Positions 16,352 through 23,287 of a DNA stretch of 50,282 bases are shown piece after piece (position 1 is the stretch's first letter; the number at the start of each line of letters is the position of its first letter). The stretch is from assembly GCA_015064415.1 (NCBI GenBank), contig SVSG01000017.1:1-50282 (forward strand), written 5' to 3'. The stretch is from Oscillospiraceae bacterium. Lineage in GTDB: Bacteria > Bacillota > Clostridia > Oscillospirales > CAG-272. Under the pieces are notes generated by a model, which searched no databases, was not told where the DNA came from, and worked only from the letters and a program-made list of their open reading frames with translations. The position numbers were made by a program, and so were the translations under genes.

Positions 16352-18835
16352 ATGCCCAAGTGTCAATACGTCGACCCCGGCAAAGCATTTGATGCCGGCT
16401 ACATCCATTTCGAGGATATTCCCGTATGTCAGTACAAGAAGACCCTCGCAGAAGAGAAGAAGATCTACACCAAGGACGACTTTATGCGCATCTACCGCGA
16501 TATGGCCATCATTCGCGAGTTCGAGACGATGCTCAACGAGGTCAAGGTCAAGAGCAACTATAACGGTGTTGAGTACAACAACCCCGGCCCTGCTCACCTT
16601 TCCATCGGTCAGGAGGCTTCCGCTGTCGGTGAAGCTTACTGCCTTGACATCAACGACTTCTCCTTCGGCTCTCACCGCTCTCACGGCGAGATCCTTGCAA
16701 AGGGTCTGTCCTCCATTCATAAGCTGACCGACGAGGAAGTTTATGACATTATGAAGGAGTTCCTTGGCGGTACCGTTCTCGCTGTTGTGGAAAAGCAGAT
16801 GAAGTCCGAGAACATCAAGGACCTTGCCATCAACTTCCTGCTCTACGGCGCACTGGCTGAGATCTTTGCGCGTCAGACCGGCTTCAACCGCGGTCTTGGC
16901 GGCTCAATGCACGCTTTCTTCATTCCTTTCGGCCTGATGCCCAACAACGCTATCGTGGGTGCTTCCGCTCCCATCGCGCTGGGTGCCGCTCTTTACAAGC
17001 GCTCCAACCACAAGCCCGGTATCGTTATCTCCAACTGCGGCGACGGCGCAACCGGCCGCGGCCCCGTGCTTGAGGCGCTTAACTTCGCTTCTATGGACCA
17101 GATCACCAAGCTCTGGGGCATGGAGGGCAAGTTCGAGGACGGCGGTATGCCGATCCTGTTCAACGTATTCAACAACCACTACGGCATGGGCGGTCAGACC
17201 CGTGGCGAGACGATGGGCTACGATATGGTCGCCCGTCTCGGTGCCGGCTTCAACCCCCAGCAGATGCACGCAGAGCGCGTGAACGGCTACGATCCGCTTG
17301 CTGTGATCGACGCTGTTTCCCGCAAGAAGGCACTGCTGCTTGAGGGCAAGGGCCCCGCACTTCTCGACGTGGTTACCTACCGCGTATCCGGTCACTCTCC
17401 CTCCGACTCCTCCACCTACCGTACCGCAGAGGAGATCGAGGCATGGAAGAATGCCGATCCGATCGTTGCCTTCCGCAAGAAGCTTGTCAAGGGCAAGATC
17501 GCAACCGAGGAAGAGTTCGCTCAGCTGCACGAGCAGATCACCGCTCGCATGACCGAGATCATGAAGCTTGCCATCAACGACGAGATCTCTCCCCGTATGG
17601 ACCTTAACAAGGAGCCCGAGGCAATCTCCTCCATCATGTTCTCCAACCAGAAGGTCAAGAGCATGGATCCCACCCGCGAGCCCGACGTGCTGATGCCCAA
17701 GGAAGAGTGCCCCCGTGTCAAGGAGATCAAGGGCAAGGTTCGCACCGCAACCGATGCAAGCGGCAAGCCCGTCTCCAAGATGAAGATGTACAACATCACC
17801 GACGGTCTGTTCGAGCCGATCATTGACAAGTTCTACGAGGATCCCACCCTCATCGCTTACGGCGAGGATAACCGTGACTGGGGCGGCGCATTCGGCGTTT
17901 ACAAGAAGATGACCGAGGCCATTCCTTACCACCGCTTCTTCAACGCTCCCATTTCCGAGTCCGCTATCGTTGGCTCCGCTGTGGGCTACGCTATGTGTGG
18001 TGGCCGTGCCATCGTCGAGCTGATGTACGCTGACTTTATCGGCTGTGCCGGTGACGAGATCTTCAACCAGATGGCAAAGTGGCAGGCAATGTCTGCAGGT
18101 ATTCTGAAGATGCCCATCGTGCTGCGTGTGTCCGTCGGCTCCAAGTACGGCGCTCAGCACTCTCAGGACTGGACCGCACTTTGTGCGCACATCCCGGGCC
18201 TGAAGGTCGTGTTCCCCTCCACGCCTACCGATGCAAAGGGTCTGATGACCTCCGCACTGGAAGGCACCGACCCCGTGGTGTTCTTCGAGTCTCAGAGAGT
18301 GTACGGCTTCGGCGAGCAGTTCGTGAAGGACGGCGTGCCGGAAGGCCACTTCGAGATCCCCTTCGGTGAGCCCGACGTGAAGAAGGAAGGTAAGGACGTT
18401 ACCATTCTCACCATCGGCGCAGTGCTTTACCGCGCTATGGATGCCGCTAAGGAGCTGGAAGAGAAGTACGGCATTTCTGCTGAGGTCATCGACTCCCGCA
18501 GCGTGGTGCCCTTCAACTACGAGAAGGTGATCGAGTCCGTCAAGAAGACCGGTAAGATCCTGATCGTTGGCGACGCCTGCGAGAGAAACTCCGTGATGCG
18601 CGACATGGCTTCCAACATCACCGAGATGTGCTTCGATTACCTCGACGGTCCCGCCGTGGTTGTCGGTTCTCGCAACTGGATCACGCCTGCATTTGAGCTG
18701 GAGAAGAGCTTCTTCCCGCAGCCCAGCTGGATCATCGATGCTCTGCACGAGAAGATCATGCCCATCCCGGGTTACGTTCCCACCACGAACTTTACCGACA
18801 TTGAGAAGGTAGAGCGCGCTAAGAAGGGTCTGTAA
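16352..18835 (+). CDS. 2-oxoacid dehydrogenase E1, fused alpha and beta subunits
   Basis: The 827-residue thiamine-diphosphate enzyme decarboxylates the 2-oxo acid and acylates E2 lipoate. Residues about 45-410 are E1-alpha: SIGQEASAVG, GSHRSHGE, GGSMHAF, and the cofactor site G230-D231-G232 with NVFNNHYGMGGQT. A linker follows, and about 480-827 is E1-beta (EDNRDWGGAFGV, NAPISESAIVG, SVGSKYGAQHSQDW, IDSRSVVPFN). The two are separate proteins in most bacteria. The fusion is in one frame with no sign of error. A 60-residue extra helical segment (about 130-175) sits in the alpha part. GGAG lies 9 bases upstream. It ends the E2-E3-E1 operon. Pyruvate dehydrogenase is the favoured role, but acetoin or branched-chain acids are possible. 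Confidence 0.88.
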   Translation: MPKCQYVDPGKAFDAGYIHFEDIPVCQYKKTLAEEKKIYTKDDFMRIYRDMAIIREFETMLNEVKVKSNYNGVEYNNPGPAHLSIGQEASAVGEAYCLDINDFSFGSHRSHGEILAKGLSSIHKLTDEEVYDIMKEFLGGTVLAVVEKQMKSENIKDLAINFLLYGALAEIFARQTGFNRGLGGSMHAFFIPFGLMPNNAIVGASAPIALGAALYKRSNHKPGIVISNCGDGATGRGPVLEALNFASMDQITKLWGMEGKFEDGGMPILFNVFNNHYGMGGQTRGETMGYDMVARLGAGFNPQQMHAERVNGYDPLAVIDAVSRKKALLLEGKGPALLDVVTYRVSGHSPSDSSTYRTAEEIEAWKNADPIVAFRKKLVKGKIATEEEFAQLHEQITARMTEIMKLAINDEISPRMDLNKEPEAISSIMFSNQKVKSMDPTREPDVLMPKEECPRVKEIKGKVRTATDASGKPVSKMKMYNITDGLFEPIIDKFYEDPTLIAYGEDNRDWGGAFGVYKKMTEAIPYHRFFNAPISESAIVGSAVGYAMCGGRAIVELMYADFIGCAGDEIFNQMAKWQAMSAGILKMPIVLRVSVGSKYGAQHSQDWTALCAHIPGLKVVFPSTPTDAKGLMTSALEGTDPVVFFESQRVYGFGEQFVKDGVPEGHFEIPFGEPDVKKEGKDVTILTIGAVLYRAMDAAKELEEKYGISAEVIDSRSVVPFNYEKVIESVKKTGKILIVGDACERNSVMRDMASNITEMCFDYLDGPAVVVGSRNWITPAFELEKSFFPQPSWIIDALHEKIMPIPGYVPTTNFTDIEKVERAKKGL

Positions 18836-18862
18836 TTCTCGCCTTTGACTTTCGCGCAGAAC

Positions 18863-18917
18863 AAAAGCACGGGTGTTGAAAATTCTTGAAATTGCGTAAA
18901 TAAACGTGCTTTTTAGC
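18863..18917 (+). terminator. Long-loop hairpin with T tail after E1
   Basis: AAAAGCACG (18863-18871) pairs with CGTGCTTTT (18905-18913) across a 33-base loop. It probably ends the dehydrogenase operon, or attenuates read-through into lplA. Confidence 0.55.
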
Positions 18918-18971
18918 CGCCCTCGCGAGCCTTGACGTATGAAATACGCCTTGCGGCTCGTGATGGCGGCT
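18915..18971 (+). promoter_or_regulatory. Large structured hairpin upstream of lplA
   Basis: Nested pairs AGCCGCC/GGCGGCT (18915-18921 with 18965-18971), CGAGCC/GGCTCG (18926-18931 with 18955-18960) and CGTAT/ATACG near the tip make a long stem 36 bases before the lplA start. No T run follows, so it is not a simple terminator. No known riboswitch was recognised. Confidence 0.5.
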
Positions 18972-19007
18972 TCTGCATCTAAATTCAACGGCGAAAGGAG
19001 AAAGTAG

Positions 19008-19985
19008 ATGAAATTATACGTATTAACAAGTACGGATCCGTACTACAATCTCGCCGTTGAGGAATATCTGTTCCGCAATGAGCAAGAGGACGTGTTCATG
19101 CTCTGGCAGAACGAGCCCACGGTGGTGATCGGCAAAAACCAAAACGCGTTTGCTGAGGTGGAGCTGGACGCCTTGCGTCAAGATGGTGTGCATCTTGCGC
19201 GCCGTATCACGGGTGGTGGGGCGGTCTATCACGATCTCGGCAACGTCAATTTCAGCTTTATTTCGGCACAAAGTACCCAAACGGGGTTGGATTTCGCCGG
19301 ATTTACCGCGCCGATCCTTGCGGCGCTTCACTCGCTTGGCGTGAATGCCGAGCTGTCGGGACGCAATGATTTGTTGCTGGAGGGTAAAAAGTTTTCGGGC
19401 AACGCGCAGCATACGGCAAACGGAAGAACGCTGCATCACGGCACCTTGCTTTTTGACAGCGACCTTTCGGCGCTTTCGCGCTATTTGCGCCCGGATGAGG
19501 AAAAGCTGAAAAGCAAGGGGATCAAATCCGTGCGCTCGCGCGTGACAAATTTGAAGCCGTTTTTGCAAATAAGTGCCACAACGGGTGCGTTTATCGAGCA
19601 CCTCGCGCAGTTTTTGCGTGCGGAGTATGCACCCACGGAGCCCGCGTTGCCGCAAAGTCGGGAAATTGATGCGCTATGCGCGCGCAACGCTTCACGTGAA
19701 TGGCTTTTTCCGGAGCGCGAGCTGGTTTCCGCCTATACCTTACACAAAAAAGCACGTTTCCCTTTCGGGACGGTGGAAATTTCGCTTTCGATGCATAATG
19801 AAATTATGACGGATGCCATCATTCGCGGTGACTTTTTCGGCACCTTGCCTATCGAGGAGCTGGAAAGCGCATTCCGTCAAAAAACGTTGGCAGAGCTGCC
19901 TTCGATCCTTTCCAAGCTCCCGCTGTCCGACTACGTATCCGGGTTGCAACTGCAAGATTTACTGCACCTCTTGGAAATCAATTAA
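19008..19985 (+). CDS. lplA: Lipoate-protein ligase A
   Basis: The 325-residue enzyme activates free lipoate with ATP and attaches it to the lipoyl lysine of proteins such as the E2 encoded upstream. Family motifs are clear: RRITGGGAVYHDLGN (about 65-79, the lipoate pocket), GRNDLL, and KKFSGNAQ with the adenylate-binding lysine. The catalytic domain is followed by the smaller C-terminal domain of bacterial LplA, ending LQLQDLLHLLEIN. GGAG lies 8 bases before ATG. Its place right after the dehydrogenase operon suggests the organism scavenges lipoate to activate this complex. A strong terminator follows. Confidence 0.93.
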   Translation: MKLYVLTSTDPYYNLAVEEYLFRNEQEDVFMLWQNEPTVVIGKNQNAFAEVELDALRQDGVHLARRITGGGAVYHDLGNVNFSFISAQSTQTGLDFAGFTAPILAALHSLGVNAELSGRNDLLLEGKKFSGNAQHTANGRTLHHGTLLFDSDLSALSRYLRPDEEKLKSKGIKSVRSRVTNLKPFLQISATTGAFIEHLAQFLRAEYAPTEPALPQSREIDALCARNASREWLFPERELVSAYTLHKKARFPFGTVEISLSMHNEIMTDAIIRGDFFGTLPIEELESAFRQKTLAELPSILSKLPLSDYVSGLQLQDLLHLLEIN

Positions 19986-20028
19986 AAAAGCGTTTTTACA
20001 CCCCGTTATGGGGGTAAAAACGCTTTTT
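19985..20028. terminator. Terminator between lplA and the convergent gene
   Basis: AAAAAGCGTTTTTACACCCC pairs with GGGGTAAAAACGCTTTTT-type sequence around GTTAT. The stem is long and symmetrical, so it can serve both convergent genes. Confidence 0.85.
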
Positions 20029-20041
20029 GTCATATTTTGGA

Positions 20042-21136
20042 TTATTTCATGTATTTCTTGCGGTTTTCGGCAAGGATGCGGTCGCGCTCCATCGAACGGA
20101 CGCGGTTCATGGCCTCCTTGGTTACAGCCCATACGCGCTCGGGGTTTTCTGCGCCGTAATCATTGGATTCACTGCCGCGATAGCCCCAGGCAAGCAGGGT
20201 GCGGGCACCGGCGTCATAGGCGGCCTCGGTGGCCTCGATGATCTCCTCCTCGCGGCCCATCGGGTTCTTGTAGGTCTGGATCCAGATGTTGTGATCCTTT
20301 TTGAAGCTGTCGCTGTTGGTGATCGACTTCTTCGTGTTTTCATACACGAAGCGATACACGCTGTCCAGATCCTTATGGCTGAGCCAGTAGGGGTCAGAGC
20401 CGATGTTATCCAGATGCGGGAGAGAGCAGATGCGGGAGATCGAGTCCAGATTGATGCCAAGGTTGGCACCCAGCATCACGCACGCGGCGTTCTTGAGCCC
20501 CAAGGAGTAGCTGTATTCGGTGATCTCGGTGAAGAAATCCACGATGGTGTCGGTGCGGAACTCCTCGGTCTCGGGGGTGAGAAATTCGGGCATCGGGTGG
20601 TTGTAGCGCTCCTCAAACTTCTTTTTGCAGGTGTCGCAGCAGCAGCAGTAGTAGCGCGGTGCTTGTGTGGTGTCGTGCACCAGCGTGTAGGCGTCGTTGG
20701 TCTGCACCTCCGCGCGCTTGGTGGGGATAAAGGGCTCGTCCCAGAAGATGGTCTTGCCGCCCATTTCTGCTACCGTATCCAGCCATTCGCGTACAAACTG
20801 ACGGTAGGAGGGGGCATTCAGACACACCTGATAGGGGTGCATTTCGCCGTTGCTGTAAATCATGTGTGCCTCGGGATGATAGCCGAGGAAATGCGATCTG
20901 TCACCGGGCGCACCGCCGATGCCCCAGTTGTCCACCCACACCTCAAGCCCGTAGCTTTCTGTGATGTGGAAGTTTTCCTTCATAATGCGCTTGTGGCGCT
21001 CCCAGTCGGTGTGTGAGAGCATATGTACCACAATATCCATATCCGCGCGGCAGATCTCCTCCATATCCGCACGAACGTGAGAGGGCATACGGTTGCCGTG
21101 ATAGGCAACGCCCGTAAGAAGCGATCTCTTGCTCAT
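20042..21136 (-). CDS. Predicted TIM-barrel protein, glycosidase-like, function unknown
   Basis: This 364-residue protein has the rhythm of a TIM barrel. Conserved-looking acidic and aromatic sites include VWVDNWGIGG, KTIFWDEPF (about 142-150), and a CCCCDTCKKKFEERY cluster (about 178) like those in some barrel glycosidases, then GSDPYW and LLAWGYRGSES near the end. The Trp/Asp/Glu residues suggest a sugar substrate, but I do not recognise the family. No signal peptide is present. The start is ATG 21136, with GGAGG 5 bases upstream; an earlier in-frame TTG overlaps that site. It is transcribed away from the PocR/AraC regulator, which could control it. Confidence 0.65.
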   Translation of the reverse strand: MSKRSLLTGVAYHGNRMPSHVRADMEEICRADMDIVVHMLSHTDWERHKRIMKENFHITESYGLEVWVDNWGIGGAPGDRSHFLGYHPEAHMIYSNGEMHPYQVCLNAPSYRQFVREWLDTVAEMGGKTIFWDEPFIPTKRAEVQTNDAYTLVHDTTQAPRYYCCCCDTCKKKFEERYNHPMPEFLTPETEEFRTDTIVDFFTEITEYSYSLGLKNAACVMLGANLGINLDSISRICSLPHLDNIGSDPYWLSHKDLDSVYRFVYENTKKSITNSDSFKKDHNIWIQTYKNPMGREEEIIEATEAAYDAGARTLLAWGYRGSESNDYGAENPERVWAVTKEAMNRVRSMERDRILAENRKKYMK

Positions 21137-21311
21137 AACATCCTCCAAAGCATCAAAATAGCGGGAACCCGCCTTGAGACCATTGTATCACATTTTTTTG
21201 TAAAATACCATATAAAATCGAAAAAAAGAATTAAGAAATCGGCTGACTTTTTCAAAAACGGGGCAGTTTGCGCCATCTTTTTGAAAAAAGATGGCAGATT
21301 TCATAATTTTG

Positions 21312-21340
21312 TTGACAAGGCGGCAAGTTTTCGCTATAAT
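21312..21340 (+). promoter_or_regulatory. Promoter of the AraC-type regulator
   Basis: TTGACA (21312-21317), 17-bp spacer, TATAAT (21335-21340). Confidence 0.85.
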
Positions 21341-21371
21341 GGCAATAGATATCTCCCAAAGGAGGAATTTT

Positions 21372-22202
21372 ATGTCTTGCTTTGATCTGGAAGAGCTGCT
21401 TTTTTCCTTGCACCGCGCCACCGGCATGACGGTACAGCTGTTGGATGCCCAATTTCGTGCGGTCATTTGTTATATGGGCGAGCGCACGTATTGCACGTTG
21501 CTGCATGACAGACCGGGAGCGGTGGAGCACTGTATGCGCTCGGATCTGCAGGGCTTTCACGCCGCACGCGATACGGGGAAGCAATATAGGTACGTTTGCT
21601 CCTTCGGCCTTGCCACGGCCGTGACGCCCATTCGTGACCATCACCGCATTGCGGGGTATCTGTACGTGGGCGGCTTTGTCAAGGAGCAGGACGGCGTGCA
21701 GGGACTTTTGCGCTGCGTGCGCGAGCTGTTGGGTGACGTGTCGGAGGAGATGGCTCTGCGCGCCGCCGCGGAAAAGCTGCCGCGCACAAGCGAGGAGCAT
21801 TTTGCGGCGCTTTGCATGATGGCACAGCTTTGCTGTGACTATATCGAGCGCCACGCCCTGCTTCCCGCAGGCGCGGAAACGATCGGCGCGATGGCGGAAA
21901 AATACATTTTGAACAACCTGCAAAGCAAGCTGACGCTGGGTAAGATCTGCCTCAATCTGCACTGCAGTAAGGCCACCCTGACGGGGCGATTTCGTCAGGA
22001 ATACGGCACAACGGTCATGGATTTTGTGAACGAAAAGCGTTTGGAGCGCGCCGCGGAGCTGTTGCTTCGCTCGCAAAATCAGATCCGCGCGATCGCAGAG
22101 GAATGCGGGTTTTCGGGGGTGGAATATTTTTCCGCACAGTTCAAAAGGTTTTACGGCATGTCGCCGCTTGCCTATCGAAAAGCGGGCGGGAGAAAATTTT
22201 GA
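21372..22202 (+). CDS. AraC-family regulator with PocR sensory domain
   Basis: The 276-residue protein has two parts. The first 150 residues match the PocR ligand-binding domain, with EHCMRSDLQGF, a YVCSFGLATAVTPI segment and GYLYVGGFV. In relatives this domain senses small hydrocarbon metabolites. The last 100 residues hold two helix-turn-helix units of the AraC type, including LNLHCSKATLTGRFRQEYG and IAEECGFSGVEYFSAQFKRFYGMSPLAYR. AGGAGG lies 6 bases before ATG 21372. It stands between a divergent TIM-barrel gene and cysK/hexosaminidase genes, either of which could be its target. The effector is unknown. Confidence 0.85.
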   Translation: MSCFDLEELLFSLHRATGMTVQLLDAQFRAVICYMGERTYCTLLHDRPGAVEHCMRSDLQGFHAARDTGKQYRYVCSFGLATAVTPIRDHHRIAGYLYVGGFVKEQDGVQGLLRCVRELLGDVSEEMALRAAAEKLPRTSEEHFAALCMMAQLCCDYIERHALLPAGAETIGAMAEKYILNNLQSKLTLGKICLNLHCSKATLTGRFRQEYGTTVMDFVNEKRLERAAELLLRSQNQIRAIAEECGFSGVEYFSAQFKRFYGMSPLAYRKAGGRKF

Positions 22203-22234
22203 CAGCATATTGCTTTTTATAACATAATATGTTA
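22199..22234 (+). promoter_or_regulatory. cysK promoter with overlapping palindrome
   Basis: TTGACA (22199-22204) overlaps the regulator's stop codon, and CATAAT (22223-22228) gives an 18-bp spacer. A 15-base palindrome TAACATAATATGTTA (22220-22234) covers the -10 region and could be an operator. Confidence 0.6.
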
Positions 22235-22278
22235 AAATATTAGTATTATGGTCTACACCGATCTCACGGAGGTTTGTT

Positions 22279-23211
22279 TTGGTATATTCTAACGTTTTGG
22301 AGGCGATGGGCAACACGCCCATGATCCGCCTTTCCCACATCGTGCCCGAGGGCGCGGCCGAGGTGCTTGTAAAATACGAGGGGCTGAACGTCGGCGGCTC
22401 GATCAAGACGCGTACGGCATATAATATGATCTGCGAGGCAGAGCGTCGCGGCGCGATCAGCAAGGACACCGTCATCGTGGAGCCGACCAGCGGCAACCAG
22501 GGCATCGGTCTTGCCCTTATTGGTGCGGTGCGCGGCTATCGCGTGCGCATCATCATGCCGGATTCCGTCAGCGAGGAGCGCCGCAAGCTGGTGCGCGCCT
22601 ACGGCGCGGAGCTTGTGCTGGTGCACGATGACGGCGACATCGGCAAATGCATTGACACTTGCCTGCAGACCGCGTTGCAAATGGCAAAGGAGGACCCGCA
22701 CGTGTGGGTGCCTCAGCAATTTGAAAATCCCGACAACCCCGAGGTACATCGCCGCACCACCGCGAAGGAGATCCTTGCGCAGGTGGCGGGGCCCATCCAC
22801 GGCTTTTGCTCCGGCGTTGGCACGGGCGGCACGCTCACCGGCATCGGGGAAACGCTGAAGGAGCAAAATCCCGATATGCTGATCTGGGCTGTGGAGCCGG
22901 AGAACGCGGCTATCCTTTCGGGCGGCAGCATCGGCACGCATTTGCAAATGGGTATCGGTGACGGCCTCATTCCCGCCAATCTGAATCTGAACATTTTTTC
23001 CGACACCGCCATTGTCACCGACGAGGAGGCACTGAACACCTCCCGCCGTCTGATCCGCGAGGAGGGCATCCTTTGCGGCATCTCCAGCGGCACCAACGTG
23101 GCGGCCGCATTGCGTATGGCAAAGCTGCTTGGCCCGGGCAAGACCGTGGTGACGGTACTGCCCGATACGGGCGAGCGCTACTTTAGCACAGAGCTGTTTG
23201 ATTTCAACTAA
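22279..23211 (+). CDS. cysK: Cysteine synthase (O-acetylserine sulfhydrylase family)
   Basis: The 310-residue fold-type-II pyridoxal-phosphate enzyme makes cysteine from O-acetylserine and sulfide. The cofactor lysine is K43 in GGSIKTRTA; many CysK proteins have SVKDR here. EPTSGNQGIG binds substrate, GTGGTLTG holds the phosphate, and GISSGTN lies near the end. The start is TTG 22279, with CGGAGG 5 bases upstream; no ATG fits. The S-I-K-T-R variant and the short C-terminus mean a related beta-replacement activity is possible. The gene is followed by a hairpin and then the hexosaminidase gene. Confidence 0.85.
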   Translation: MVYSNVLEAMGNTPMIRLSHIVPEGAAEVLVKYEGLNVGGSIKTRTAYNMICEAERRGAISKDTVIVEPTSGNQGIGLALIGAVRGYRVRIIMPDSVSEERRKLVRAYGAELVLVHDDGDIGKCIDTCLQTALQMAKEDPHVWVPQQFENPDNPEVHRRTTAKEILAQVAGPIHGFCSGVGTGGTLTGIGETLKEQNPDMLIWAVEPENAAILSGGSIGTHLQMGIGDGLIPANLNLNIFSDTAIVTDEEALNTSRRLIREEGILCGISSGTNVAAALRMAKLLGPGKTVVTVLPDTGERYFSTELFDFN

Positions 23212-23233
23212 AAAAGTTTGCGAGCGCATCGCA

Positions 23234-23267
23234 AAAATGCCGTTGCACTCGCAACGGCATTTTGTTT
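23234..23267 (+). terminator. Terminator or attenuator after cysK
   Basis: AAAATGCCGTTGC (23234-23246) and GCAACGGCATTTT (23251-23263) with loop ACTC. The next gene starts only 24 bases on and no separate promoter is evident, so partial read-through may supply it. Confidence 0.8.
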
Positions 23268-23287
23268 ATCAAAAAGGAGAAGTGATC

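Noticed and set aside
16352-18835. E1 alpha-beta fusion as a sequencing error
   Set aside because: The junction has a proper linker in one frame and no stop or start remnants, and fused forms are plausible in this group.
16904-18988. 694-residue open frame opposite the E1 gene
   Set aside because: It is the antisense shadow of a GC-rich, codon-biased gene: no ribosome site, His/Val/Leu-heavy unnatural composition, no motif.
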